Assembly: GCA_034509425.1 (NCBI GenBank)
Contig: JAVTVJ010001724.1
Coordinates: 124,001-188,000, forward strand
DNA: 64,000 nt
Direction of reading: 5' to 3'
Origin: Eopsaltria australis
Taxonomy: Eukaryota > Chordata > Aves > Passeriformes > Petroicidae
Position numbers and translations under genes: made by a program. Positions 27,188 through 41,297 of the stretch are shown here, piece by piece (position 1 is the first letter of the stretch; every line of letters begins with the position of its first letter). Below the pieces are notes generated by a model that was given only the letters and a program-made list of their open reading frames with translations, did not search any database and had not been told where the DNA came from.

Positions 27188-28781
27188 ATCAGAACAAACC
27201 ATAAACATGTTAGAGGAAGCAGTAAAATAGCTCCATTAAACACCACATTAAGGGAACAAATTTCCACACAAACCCGGGGAAAAAAAAGCAATAAAAGAAA
27301 AGGCAAGACATTCAAAGTTTTGTGTTTAGATAAGGTCAGAAAAAAAGGAAAAAGACTTCACAATAACATGTCTGTTTCTTCTATGGTTTATAGAGAGAAT
27401 GAGTCAATTAAACTGGGGAAAACGCTGCTGTGAGGAAAGAGAAAGAAAACCCAGAATTTTTCAGAACAATTACACTTTCCTAGGTTTTGTTGCTACATGT
27501 GTTCTGTTCTACAGTATTCCATATGATATCTAATCACCCTGATATTTGAACACCTTCCAATAATGCATTAAGCAACATAAGTAACATCTGCCACATGTAC
27601 ATTCTCACATCTTCTACTCAGTGGCAGATGCACAAGAAATGCTGTGTCTAGAGTTCATTTCAGCAATAGATTCATGTTGCTGCATGTTTATGGTATAGAC
27701 AAAAAATAAATGCTGAAAGAATTACTTTAGAGTAGAAGGTATTAAGCTAGTTCTTCATTCATGGGTAAAGCATTGTAAGCCATTAGATCAGCCCCTGAAA
27801 ATGCCTGTTGTTTCACAGACAGTCTTTAGGCTTTTTCTAGCAAGTGTCATTGCCTCAGGAGCAGGAATTTGTTAAAGGAAGGCTAGAACTTTAGGTGATA
27901 ATGCAAATATACTGGTTTGGGGTTATTGAACTCTTTCAAACTTCATGAGTTGTTATCTTTACTGTAGAGATGGGATGCAGGTTTGAGTCGTTTACAGTAG
28001 CCAGTAATACTAAAAGGACAATCTGAAATGTTTTATACCACTTAGTGTTTCCTAGGCACTTAATGCTTCATGTTGAACTGAAAGGTGATGAGAGTTTGAA
28101 TAATTCAGGCTAAATCATCATCTGCCAGTATGTGACAGAATTTGCACAGTGACACTCCAGAAAGCATAGACTGGGAATAATACATTGTGTAAGAGTTTTT
28201 CATCAATAAGGAATATAGGAGTAGTCCCAAACCCTGGATTGAATTGACCAGTTTTGGGTACAAATACCTTCAGCCAAATAAGAATTTAAACTAAATTAAG
28301 TAAGAATTTAAATTAAATTTAATTAAATTTAAATTAATTAAAAGTATTTTCTTTGTCAGAGCATTGGCCAAGACCAGCAGTCATTCATCTGGTAGCTCAT
28401 CTAAGTCACTATGCTACCAAGGATCAGCCATGATAAATATTCCTCTCCCTGTTTAGTTTCCTGTTCTGATATTGAATATAACAGTTTTTTACTTTCCTTT
28501 TAGAATAATTTTGTGCAAGCGGGCAAGCATATGCATGTGGTCATAATACGTTTGTATCCAGTGCTTACTGTATTTTTGTCTGACCTTTTTTTTGTTTTGT
28601 GCAGACAGAAGTACATGTGCTGATAATAGTTTCTGCTTGGTGCAGATAAGCAGCTCTTTGAAGCCATCTAAGGAGGCAGTCTTCAAAAATCTGTCTGTAT
28701 GAAACTGCATGCTTCTCTAAAATTAAGAATAGAAAAATTCCCAGCACTGCTTTTCTCTTGCTCTTAAAAAATAAACAGTTA
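27188..28781. other. AT-rich noncoding DNA
   Basis: No gene is recognised. The stretch contains the A/T palindrome at 28313-28332, set in A/T-only tandem sequence from about 28280 to 28345. Confidence 0.55.
28313..28332. repeat. 20-bp perfect A/T palindrome
   Basis: TTAAATTTAATTAAATTTAA is identical to its reverse complement. It lies in a tract made of AATTTAAA-type units that appear to have expanded by slippage. Confidence 0.8.
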
Positions 28782-29125
28782 TTTTATTTTATTTTGTTAG
28801 CTGTGACTGGTTTTTTGTTGGTTTTTGTTTGTTTGTTATTTGGCGGTTTTTGGGTTTTTTGTTTGGTGTTTTGTTTTGTTTTGTTTGTTTTTAGTTCTGA
28901 AACCCATATTTCCTCCTGATTTATGACAATCCCACCTTTAGGGTCTCCTTTTTCCTTCTGTTTGGGTGATCTGTAGGGGATTTGGTGTGGGAAAAGTTGT
29001 GCTCTCAAACTTTCCGTAAGACCACTAAAGAACTTACACTGTACCATCAATGGAAAAAAAAAACCCACCAAAAAGACAGAACAAAACAAAAAAAGCCAAC
29101 CAACAATCCCAAACAAAACAATTTA
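28782..29125. repeat. T/G-rich then A/C-rich low-complexity pair
   Basis: A GTTT/GTTTT-rich tract (about 28782-28895) is followed roughly 150 bp later by an AAAC/AACC-rich tract (about 29050-29122). They are roughly complementary and could fold back on each other, though they are not exact inverted copies. A 110-codon minus-strand frame over the region is an effect of composition. Confidence 0.7.
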
Positions 29126-32100
29126 TGTCACTATAGCACGAGACTGTATTACACAGCACAGATTTGCACAGTTAGAGTAGGATCAAGATGGTTGAAAGCA
29201 CTCTTCTGCACAGCATGGGGGACACCTGATCCTTACTTCCAGAAAGTCTCTTGCAAGGAAATTAATCTAGTCACTTTTTCTGGAATAACAGTATCTGATC
29301 TCTTCTTTTCTCCCTCTGATACATTCCACTGGAGAATGGTGCTTCCTCTTGCTTGTGAATATTTGGAGCTGTGGTAATAACAATCAGAAGACAACCATAA
29401 AGGATTGTGAATCAGGCAGTACATAACATATTGTGTAACAACAAAAAGTTGTGCCTCAGGCAAAATATATATATATTACATATATTTTAATGTTTTCCTA
29501 ATTATATGTTATGTTGGTACACAAAAAGTTCTGTGATACATTCACGGAAGAAAAATGCATGTAGAAATGATTTATTTTCATAGAGGATTTCCTGAAAGAA
29601 CTGAAGGAGAACTATATTCTCATCAAGAGCGCCCCAGTGCAATAAGCTAACTTCCATTACACTTAAACCGAGCCCATTCTATCACTGTGCATTTAAACTC
29701 AGGAAACAAGGCGAATAGGGACTGCCTTTGCTGGCTTCAAACAGTATACTCTTAGCATCCAAGATGAAGATCACTTGTTAAAGCAGAAAAGATTCCCAGA
29801 TGTTTACTGATAATGGGCTGTTCAAAAGACTCAGCCTGCATGTAGTACAAGTAAACAGAGTGGAAAAGGCTAAATGGTCAGGTTGAGTGATGCTTCCACA
29901 GTCAAGTGATGAGCCTTTGAATATGTTTCACATTTCAGTCTGATCCCACCTCATAGTATTCTGGAAAAACAGGGATATGAGAAATAACAGCATTGCTTTT
30001 ATTGATAACCAAAAGAACTGAGGTAAAAGCTGACATCTTAGATTTATTTAATACTGTTTTTTCACTACTATATATATCTTTTCTCTTTGTGTTTCCTTTC
30101 TTCATAATGTTCTACTATTTGCAGAGAATTTATGTTTCTTTCCCAAAGGCTAATGAATACAGGAATTTAGCATTATGAGCTAAAATCCAGGTGAAAACAA
30201 TTAAGTAGGTCATCACACTTTCAAAAATGTCAGTTTTAATAGAAGATGCTGCCATCTCAGCCCTTTAGAAAAGTGGGTCTAATATACAGCTGCTTTCCTG
30301 TAGACTCAGAAGCCCAAATTTAGATACTCAACTCTCAATAGCTTCACTAATTTTCCTTTCATGTTTTTGTTTTTATAAGTTTATTGTAGTATGTCTCTTG
30401 GTTTTCCAGTTCTTTTGAAAGTATTGGAAAAAATATGATATGAGTCCAATACTAATTGTTTTCATCTTGGAATATTACTCATCTTTTCAAAGAAAAGCAT
30501 CATTTCTAGGCAACATTGTGTTCCTTATTTGCACAGTTGTGTGTTGGCTACATCTCACTCCCATATATACATGCCAAAGATGAGTAGCTGTACGCATCCA
30601 AATGTATTATTTGTTTATAGAACGCGTGCAAATTGTACAAAATAAATGTACTGAATGAGAGTATTTAAGTCCTTTTCTTCTAATCTTGTATTTTCCTTAA
30701 AACATGCATATTCCTTCATCAGTGTTCCAGCCAAGATTTTAAGAGTTCACAGCTAAGCAGATGAGTAAAAAAATGGTCTCTGTTCTTTGATTTTCTGTCT
30801 ATGAATTTTTGTAAGTGAAAAAGTCCATTTCTATCTTCTTTCTTATCTTTCCTGTAGTTAGGAGAACTTTCAGACACCTCCAATAAAGTAAAATCTAAGT
30901 TTTATATGCATCACAAGAAAGCATAACTGCTTGATTTTGTATTTTGGTTTCTATGTGATTTTGTTAAACAGAGAAAATTCACATTTTTGTCTTCTATGAG
31001 GAGCTGAATTATTTGCAACTCATTTATTTAGGTCAACCTTCTTAAAAAAGAGAAAGATATCCAAGATCAGAATCAGAATGTATTATGCCTGTGTACCCAA
31101 TAAAGCTGTTGATCTCCTTACTCCACTCTTCTGAGAAGAATCCATAGCTGGAAGAGAAAGAGCAGAAGGAAAACAAAGGCCAAGAATAGCAGACCTCCCA
31201 CTGGGATCACAGTCTTTGTCTCTTTCTTTCCATTACAATGACTTGGAATGGTAACAGAGCCCATGATGTATCATTACATGTGACTGGAGAGTCTCTGCAA
31301 AGATGGTCAAAGACACTTTTGCTATTAGAAATAATAATTCATTTTGTAGATGATTAATATGGTGCTACAAAAATGTCCTTAAACTTTTAATTAATATTTC
31401 TAAGTGAAAGATTTCTTCTTCTTTATACAAACACTTCTGATGAAAAGAAAATTTCAATTTTGAGACCGTATTTTCTCAACTGGCCATGTAGTATCTTTAA
31501 GGCAGATTTAGGGCCATATAACAAGAACAACCTGCCATGTAGAAATTGGCAACAAGAGTAATTTTTCTTAGACAAATTGTGTTCCACTGTCTAGTGGTAG
31601 TCACAGGAAGTGATGTTTCTGCAAATATTGAGTATTCTGAAGGATGCTTATGTATGTATCCTGTTCAGATGTGCACTAAAACACAGACATCCTTAATGAA
31701 AGTCTTTAATGAAAACCAACCACTTATTAAGATTTCTCATATATAACTTTGAAAATTACTGTTTTGCAGACTCTGAATAATAACGAAGTACTTTTTAATT
31801 TCTAACAATATAGTGAAAAAGCCAATACATGAGAACAAAAAAGAGCTTTGAAAGTATTTCCCAGAATTACCATCCGAAAAAGTAACACCTGGCAGGGAAC
31901 AGGGCCTGTCATGTTGGCAGATGCCCCAGACCCTAGAACATGCACTGCCTCCTCCCACTAGTGATACCAGCTTCCAAAAGAAATCATGGGTGACTTGAGC
32001 CAAAAACAGATTTTCTTGCCATATCCACTCAAATGCAGAACTGAGTATTTGTGGAGTCCTCAAGCTGGAGTGACCCAAAGTCACAGTGCTATTGATCAGC

Positions 32101-35100
32101 TGGTTTCCTATGAGACAGAAAGATTTTGCTTTACATTAGAGATGACAGTCTGCTCATTTCTTATTGTGCTTTTATGTAAGACCCTTCATTCTAAGGCAAG
32201 GTGTTCAAAACCATGTTCTCAAGCAATGCTGGCATTTCTTACCAAACAATCTTTAGAAAACAGTGTAAAGTCTGCTTAGTTATATTGCACACCAAATGGT
32301 GCTTTATAGGTGATTTATACATTTAATGATCTGCGAAGTGATTTTTCAAAAATTAGTTATAATCATATTCCTGGACTGTGTAATACCCCAAGTGTATTAT
32401 ACAAGAGATGACTCATAGTGAAGTCTGATATTTTAACTTTTGCTGTGTCCCCTAATTTTGTCCCACAAGTACAAAGTTGCATTATTATGTGCCTTTTTCT
32501 TCTGTGTTCTTCACCCTTTTGTATTTAAATACATGGAGTCTGAACTTAAACCTGAAATGTGAAAACATTTTTACAGAGTAGATCCATTACATGAGAAAAT
32601 TCTCTAATTAAGGGCAAGGTGTGACTTCTTATTTCATGAATGTGAACTCTGTAGGTTAGCAAGCTAATATTTGTACTGGAAAAAGTGACTGCCAGATGGC
32701 AATCTAGAGGGTAACACAGAATCTGGACACAGTTTCCACATAGACTTAACAAGAGAATTAGTAAGACATTCCATATGAATGCTTCCAACTGCTTTTAGCC
32801 AAGTCCCACTGATGTTGCCTTTTCTTCATCTATGCCACTGAGTAATTACCTCCTAATTTCTGCTGCTGACTCCTCTCTCCAGCTGCAGCACAGCTCATTA
32901 GCTCAGGCTCTGTTACACTACCTCTCTGTCTGACTGTCAGTGCCATAGATTATAAATCATTTGAGGTCATGACTGGTACTTTTGTATGTTTTCTATCAGG
33001 CAAACCAAATGCGACCACCAAACATTGGTATTAGATCATATTAATTACTTTCACAAGCCTTTAAATGAATTATTCATTGTGGTGTTTAATCTGGATATAT
33101 ATTAAAAGGAAAGTTTGAATAATTACGTCCTTTATTTGACAGACACACTACATAAAGAAAGTATATTTTAAGTCTTGTACATACAGGAGTCAGAAAAGCG
33201 TAAGTGTCATTGACGACTCACTACACAGCTTCTATGAAAGATGGAATCCAGGAACAGAATCTGCTTTTGGAAACTGACAAAGTGACCCACCAAAAGGGGT
33301 CAAACCAGTTCAGACCCAGAGCAAGGAGCAGATCGTAGTAATTTTCCCAATGATCAGACTTTCCCTAGCAAATCTAACAAACAAATGTACCTAGTGTTAA
33401 ATGCCAACATGGAAACTTCAATTAGATGCAACTAATGGGAAACTATTTTGCAGGCCTCTCAGCAAGGGTTGAGTAAAAGGTTGGGATGTTTCTTTGCTGA
33501 AGTAGGTTTGTCAAAATTAGTGACTTTTCTGTATGATTTTTTCATGCTTTCAAAAGAGTCACAAAAATGTGAAGAAATCCTGCAGCAGAGAGATGAGAAA
33601 CTTTAAAAAAGTCAACTGAATTCAGCTTAAATTTTCTTTCAACTTTTTTGACCACTAAAATGCTCTTTCTGTCAGCAAAATGTAAAGCTGCTTCAAATGC
33701 AAAACATTCACAGCATCAGCAACAGTAAGACAGGTAATTATATTTTAAAGATCCATTAATATGAATTCTAGGTTGAAATACAAAAGACTGCTTTTGTCAG
33801 AGGATACTGGAATATTTCAAAAGCAAAGGAAAGAATACCTTGACAGACTGGACCAAAATGCCATGCTTTGCCTTCCTTAAACTGTCTTTTATCAGATGGA
33901 TTGATGTGTCACAACCATTTGAGAAGACAGACTAGTCCACGTGACAGAAACAAAGCATCTGATTGAGTCTGGTTTGATTTTAACAGAGAAGGGAAGTGTT
34001 TATTTTCCTTGTCAGTAGGCTGACAAAATTAGACAAATATTGGCATATGGATTATTTTAAATGAACTTCATTAATACAAAAATCTATTGAGAAAATTACA
34101 AATAGCAGAATGGAGTTCGAGAGGGTGGCCTTTGTATCAGTTCAATCTTCCTCTCCCCCCATACCCTCAAGCAACCACGACTTATTTGATAGTGTTTTTT
34201 TCCTTAAAGCTTGGTGATTAAAATTAAGCTAGCCACTCTCTCCACTGGCCCTTTTCAGACTGCACTACCACTGCTGTTTTTGGTTGCATCATAATGTTGA
34301 TTAGATTAAAAGTTATAAGGCTCAGAATAATTTGTCCAGCATTTTCCTGTGTCTGAAAAATTATATAGCTAAATATCACTACTTTTAGCCTACAGCCCTA
34401 CTGACACACACAGGGGTAGTTTTAGGAGGAAAGATTAAATTTTAATAAAGGAGCTGTCAGTTTCAACCAGGGCCTTCATTATTAACAGAAATGACAAATG
34501 CATACCACAGACAGGTTACTTCCTGGTCACTTCTTCTTTGTTGTCTACAAATAATCTCACATCACAAATAATAATCATCAAATAGTATTTCCAAATCTAT
34601 TGCATGTCTAATGTACAGACATCTCTGTGTTTCCTACTAATTAAAATTATTTGTTTTGCTCTTATTTTTCAAAATAAATCAGAGTAGAGGCTAGGAAAAC
34701 AGTTTACCCTAAAAAACCCCACTCCCTACATGTTGCCTGTAAATGTCAACATGATTGTCAGTATTGTGTAATAGTTGAATAATTGCCATAGAAATCCAAG
34801 TTATGGAACATCAAATTCAGGGCAGATGATGTTCTTGCAGCACAAGATCATTTAGAACTGATAACTTAAACTTGAAAACTCATCTACAATCCGTTTACCA
34901 CCTTAGTATTGTGTGATACATTTCGTGCATCCACTAATTTTATCCCAGAAGATCTGTCACATTCTGGGGAATAAGACCAATTTAATTCACTGACTTCTCA
35001 TGACTGTGACAAAGCTCTGATTTTTCTAAAGGCACATTTTTCTTAAAATACAGATAATGAAAGAAACTGCTTATATAACAAACAATGTTAATGATGCCAA

Positions 35101-38100
35101 GATACTGACTTGAAATTAAAGTGAAATGAAAGCAAAAATAAGATAGAAAATCTTGTAAAACAAAGATATTCCACTTTCTTCTTTCCAAACATCAAATTTT
35201 TGATAATGCATATTGTGCTCACTGATGTAGAAATTTACATCTCTTCATCTGTAAACAAGAAAGATGTGTCTTCTTTTCCCAGTGGAAGCAAATGGAAAAG
35301 AATGGAATAGCTGCCCATTTTGGAATAGCAAATCCTATTTTGAGGGGCAGAGACCTACTTAAAGCACATCCAAAACACAAGAGTACCTAACATATGAGAC
35401 AGATTTGACTAATCAGAGTCTCCCTTTGCCTCTGAGATAGGAGAGTGAATTTCTATGCAAAAATATTTCTACGAAGTCCTGGATTCCCAACATATACTAA
35501 AAAGCTCACACATATACATTTTATTGGGGTCACTTTTGTTGAACTCCCAGTACAAATAGAAAAGCTTAGATTGTCTTTATATCAGCAATGTCAGGGTTTG
35601 TACCCTTTGCTTTTCCCTGAATATAATAAGACATTAGTGCTGAGATTGGGGTGGGTGGGAGAGAAATACAAGTTGCTGCAAATAACACAGCCACTAAAAG
35701 AAACAATTTAAGTCATTGTCCCGAATCTGACCCACCAAAAACAGCAAAAAAGGTCAGGAGGCTGAAACAGCAGCACAAACATCATCTCACCCCCAAGTTC
35801 TGATTTTATGATTCTGTTTTACATGCTTTCAAATTAATATAGTTGATGTGGTGAGGTGTATTAGCACATAGTGGTTAGGATACCATTTTGTCCAGATATT
35901 TCAGAAAGCTCTACTAAAGAACATCAGCGTCATAGGGGTTGCTAGGTAATTGGAAGGGGGAGAAAAGTGGTTAAGGGGAAGAAAAGACATTCACAAGAAC
36001 AGGGGAATGATTTGTACAGCTCTAAAGAAACCTCAGCCTTCTTTATTGGCAATCTACAGGTCTACTTGATTTTGCTGATTGAAGCCAAATCTCATTTACA
36101 AAAACTTTATGGAAGTCTCCTTATGCAAGAAATATTACTCTTTTCCCAAGAGTAATAGAAAAAGAAAGAAAGAAAAGAAAAAAAAGAGAAAGAAATCTTA
36201 AAGAATGTCTGTGGGACAGAGAAACAGGGTTGATCCTTTGAGCCAAATGCAGATCTCTATCTCTGGCTCAACTGAGGAGCACTATGAAAATAACTCAAAA
36301 AGCTCTCCTCCATTAACAGGATGTAGAGAAAAAGACTGGCTAGAGCATGAGGAAGAGTCAGTTTAGGGGATGGATTAAATGGAAGTCCTCTGTGGCCTCT
36401 GAGCTAATTAACTGCAAAGTTTACTGTAGAACACTTTAGATGCTTAATTTCTGGCATCAGGGTTGTATTTAGAGGCTAGAGAATAATATCTTTAGCTGTT
36501 ATTAGAGTTACAGAAAGATTTTGGTTCAAACACAGAATAAGTCCAGAGTAATTGGCAACATATTGACTGAAATAGTCAATAAATATTGTTTCATCTAACT
36601 TTTCATACTGCAAAGAAAGAGTTTTTCCCTGGAGAAATGTCATTGTAGGTTTCATTCCCATATAAAATAGGCTTTTATTACTCATCTAATTTAAGAAACA
36701 TTAAAAAAAATAAGAATAAGCACAAATGCAATCATCCTCTTATATGCTATGAGTATCACATAATTATGCTTTGCTTCCACATTATTACATATGGAAACTA
36801 TCAATTCAATAGAAAACTCTTTCCCTGAAAAATTTAAAGTAATCATCTCAATGCTTTAATATTGCTTATATGTTCATAATTCTATACAAGATCTCTTATT
36901 TTCAAGATAAAACTCACCAGGTTATCTGAAGATATTTTACTCTGCCTTGTGAAGGAGTTTTTTTTTCATGTGTATCATTCCATATCAAAGCTTGTGATAT
37001 GACCTTTAATTTTTTTAGTATCTCCTCTATGTTTGATGCTAATGACCTCTGGATTTTTTTAAATGCACAGAATTTTTAACTATCCCATTAAGTCATGATG
37101 AAGTTTACAATAGCTGAGACATCTGGCCTGGATGTGATATATATGAAAGATAGTCACCTCACAAATCAGCAGTCTGTGGTGCTTGAGAGAGATTAGTCAG
37201 GAGGGTTACTTTAAAGTTTCCTTGGATAAAGAGATCAGACATATCTCCCAGATGTAAAATGGCTCTGTCTCTTCTGGAGAATATATTGAAAGGTGACTAT
37301 GAAGGAGAACTGGGTGGCCCAGGAGGTATGGTAGCAAACTGTGGAGCTATTAATCTCCAAGCCATTTTTTGGAAACTATTAATGGCCTGTAAGATTTCAT
37401 GCAAAGCCAATGGAATAATAATTGTTAAATACAGTGTTGAGTCCTAATGCATTTGTGGAGGCTCTACCATAGCTCTTAACCTTAGAAGCCAAATATAACA
37501 TACATTAGAAATTACTAAAGGCCTTACTGTAATTTGTTGGGTTTAGATCCTGGTGGGAATTTGTAGCCCTGTTTTCTCTGCCAATTTTTAATATAATTTA
37601 GCGTAATAAAAAAGGGAGGAAGAGTCCATGAATGGCATTTTGTCACTTCCTCATTTAGTAGAACAAAAATTGGTTTCATGGGGTTGAGAAAGCAACACAA
37701 TAGCAGCAGCCATTTGCTCAAAAAATACAAGGAGAGGGGCAGGTGTCCTGATTTATTTACAGCATTTGCTCAGAAAGTATGGGGACACACCTCAGCCAGG
37801 AGGGTTTAAATGGTTAAATTACCATAAAAGTGCTACAGTCATGGAGTTTAGATAAGTAATGGCTACTAAAGGTACAGGAATTGCAGAGGAAGGAGAACAT
37901 TTTCTCTGACAGTGTTTTGGAGTGGGGAAGCTGCAGCTGGGTACTTGATGTATTTCACTCTACACAGCCAAACCCAGGTTTAAATCAAAAACAAACTCCA
38001 GAGCTAAGGAAAGATCACAGTTTAGAACTGATCACTCCTTATTGCTCTCTTTTCTTTTCATTAAATGAACATTGCATATGCGTGTGTTCTAGTGCTAGCT

Positions 38101-41100
38101 CACTTAAATAGCTGGAGACAAGGCTGTGCTCATGATGCCTTTGTAGATCTACACTTAAGGCATTTTTCCAGGATGTGGGTTTGAATGCACTCAAGCTACT
38201 GCCAGGTAGTCCCAAGCTGCCTGTCTTCCAGATTGGTGTGCTGAACAGCATTTTAGATAATTATCTAAAGGTAATAGCTGACATAAGCCCTTTTAAAATG
38301 AATTATTCCTGCTCATATAGGTACCTAGATTAGGTAGTAATTTGACAATAATGGAGGCATCTAGCAAGTCACTATATTTTACAGTTTTAGGTTGACAGAA
38401 ACATGGGAGTTGCCTCCTACAGGCATACCCCTACACTCAGTGTTTCTCAATGCCTGACTATGAATGACTTCATACTCTGTGTGAGGTTTTTGAGGAACAT
38501 TTTTCAGTGGTGTCTATGTTGAAACACTGTGTATATAGAGTGCCATCTATTTTCTTATCTTCTGTGAAGTGGGCTGGTGTCTGACATCTGAGAACATGTC
38601 CTTAGTTTTGGAAAAAGTACAGGGCACTGGAGTCCTGGACCATGTGACAGGAATTATGGCATGTGCAGGGTTCTGTGAGGTAGAAACACATCACCCTGTT
38701 AAAGAATTGCTGAATAACACACAATTTCAAGAATACAGACGTTCTAAATGTTGAGGCTATACTTGCACAATTCCCAAAGCAGGTGATATTTACAGAGCTT
38801 TGCTTTGACTGTGTCTGTGCTATGAATAGTCCTATAAAACAGGACCAGTCATTTTGGTGCATTTTATAAGCAATTTTTATATGGATCTTACTTTACTGCC
38901 AGATTTAATTAATTTTTAAAAGGAATATATGGCAAATGGGTCAGATATTCAATTAGCTGGAGAGAACATAGGTATGGGAATGATGAAATAACTATAAAGA
39001 TGGGGGGGAAGGGACTGAGGCAGAAAAAACACACTTTCTCCATAATTTTTCTATTGTGTTTATGAAACTGAAATTGATCCACAGGGCAAATGTCACGGCA
39101 GCCATTTTGGAGTTTTTTGTGTCTTCTTTCTCCCTATAAAACTGGAGCCAGAGATCTTCAGGGAATGGAATTATCACACACTTGGTGGTTTTGCCTCAAT
39201 CTCCAACTATTTTGGAAATGAACACATGTTTATATCTCAGAAATAACTGAAGAGTCTCTGGTAATGCATCCTAGTTTTTATTAATTGGCTATTTATTCCG
39301 AAAGCCATTTATATCCTTATTAAAATGAAATCAAATCAACTGTTGCTGTTGGCAGCTCAGTGTGGAATAATGCAGTTTTAAGATAAATGAAAGACCTTCA
39401 ATGTATGAAAAATGTGGTTAGAAAAAGCAAAACAGAAGCCTTGAGACCCTTTCCTTGGAAAAAGTGTCACAGTAGTTTAAGGTCACTTTGTGTAGCTGTA
39501 TAACAATATCATTTATTATGCCCCTTCTAATCCTACCAAGTTTTTGTAATGAGACAATCTGAGTAATTGTAATTGATGATAAATTTCTACAAGTTGGGGG
39601 GTATGTTTATGCTTTATGAGCCATCAGGCAAGGTTGTTTGAGATGGATGTGTTTAATGATATTCTGTTTTAGGAACTCAGTCTCTGAGCTGGCCCAGTTT
39701 GGCTTTGTTTCTGTCACAGAAGAATTGAGACTAGTAGTGGGTAGTTTGGGTTTGCTAAGTGGAGCTGACTGCCAGTATGTTTGTATTTGAAGCTTGCCCA
39801 AAACGGATCCCAACTGATATGGAAAGCAAAAATAATTACAGAGAATTTTATATGAAGAAGCCAGTTTTACTGATTCTGGTTTTGGAGGTTTTTACTTGAC
39901 TACTTGAACATAATAATAAAGGACCATCCAGCTCTTAGCTGTTCTCAGTTCTCAAGAATAGTAAATGTAATCAAGTATGACTTTTAACTGCCATACTAGT
40001 CACTCAAATGATCATATAAAAAATACAGGGAATGAAAAAATATATTACAGGGGATAAAGAGCAAATGGAAGGAATACTGACATTTTTCAGAAATCAGATA
40101 GCAAGACCTGGAATGAAAAACCGTCCAGATGCTGCCTCTTTTAAGAAATCAGCTTTGCTTTTTGATTCTGCTAGCTTCTTTGCATTTATGTTCTGGGTTA
40201 TGACTCAAAAATGTGTCTGGAATGATCCACTCCATTGTGTCATTTAGCTCTCTTTGGAAAAAAAGATAGAATCAAGATGTCATGATTTTTCTGCTAATAA
40301 TGACATTATTTCTATCTGGCCTGTTATTACTGCAGTCTTTGGCCAGGCTGCATTCTTTCAGGCTGCAAACACTCAGCTTATATGAGTTATACAAGTTGAG
40401 CTTATGCAAGCAATGTTGATTAAAGATTTTCCCTGGCCTAAAGGGTTGCTTAAAGGGTATGGTAAATATTTGGCATTACAATATCAAGCCTGAGATCCTG
40501 AGTAATTTATGACGAAACACCTGCACAAATGAGCTGAAAGAAACTGAGCATGCTGAATTATTGTGTGAGTTACCAAACCCAAATAGCTTCATATGGCCAC
40601 ACAAGAAAGTTGAGAGGCTAAAAATATAATTACTTTCAGTCATGGTGAGGCATGGAAAATAGGTCTGTTGTGTGGTTTGAGGTTTTATTTTTAATACAAA
40701 ATCACAAGTCTGTCTGATAGAGGATACTGTTCTGATATTCTATTTCTAAATATCTCCAAGTAAAATGACTGTACTCTACATAAAAATTTGATTAAAATAG
40801 CTGTATCAAATAAACATAATGAGGTACACATTTATACCCTTCTATAGGGATGGAGAACCATGCTTTGTTCCCCCTCCCTCACTCACCCTTTCCATTGCCT
40901 TACAACCAGGGACCCACTGGCCAGGTAAAACTCAGTGAGCAAAACCATAAGGTATTAGTTGCTGCCAGGATCTCTGCTCTGGACACTGGACAGAAAGAGA
41001 GACCTGTGATGTGGGAAGTAGAGAAAATTGTAATCTTGTCAAAAAATGTTAATTTGTGAACTCACAGTTCACATGTTGAACATGTTCATAATTTTGAATC

Positions 41101-41255
41101 CTTCAGTCACTGGAACTGATATTCAGTTTTCTTTTTCTCTGTAAACAAAAGCTTCAAATTTTAATTTAACACTTATTTTACAGGGGTTTAAGTAAAATGG
41201 GATACCCAGCTGCCTATGGCCTTCATAGAATTACTTAATGCCAAAGTGCCTGAAG
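29126..41255. other. AT-rich noncoding DNA, no gene seen
   Basis: About 12 kb without a recognisable exon, RNA gene or element end. About 31860-32290 is slightly GC-richer and open on both strands (97 and 115 codons), without a known domain. A TA-rich run lies near 29464-29490. Some parts (for example 34200-34500) look like ordered unique sequence and could be conserved noncoding DNA, but that needs a cross-species alignment. Confidence 0.5.
36157..36195 (+). repeat. AAAG-type microsatellite
   Basis: An irregular run of AAAG, AAAAG and AGAG units. Confidence 0.9.
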
Positions 41256-41297
41256 CTTAGTAATGATGTCTTAGTAATGATGTCTTAGTAATGATGT
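41256..41297 (+). repeat. Three perfect copies of a 14-mer
   Basis: CTTAGTAATGATGT is repeated three times head to tail without a mismatch, which suggests a recent slippage expansion. Confidence 0.97.

Noticed and set aside
28784..29116. 110-codon minus-strand frame
   Set aside because: It reads through the low-complexity T/G and A/C tracts and is a composition effect.
35790..35825. Possible CR1 tail (TTTTATGATTCTG)
   Set aside because: Only a dozen bases resemble the octamer repeat and the sequence before it does not match CR1.
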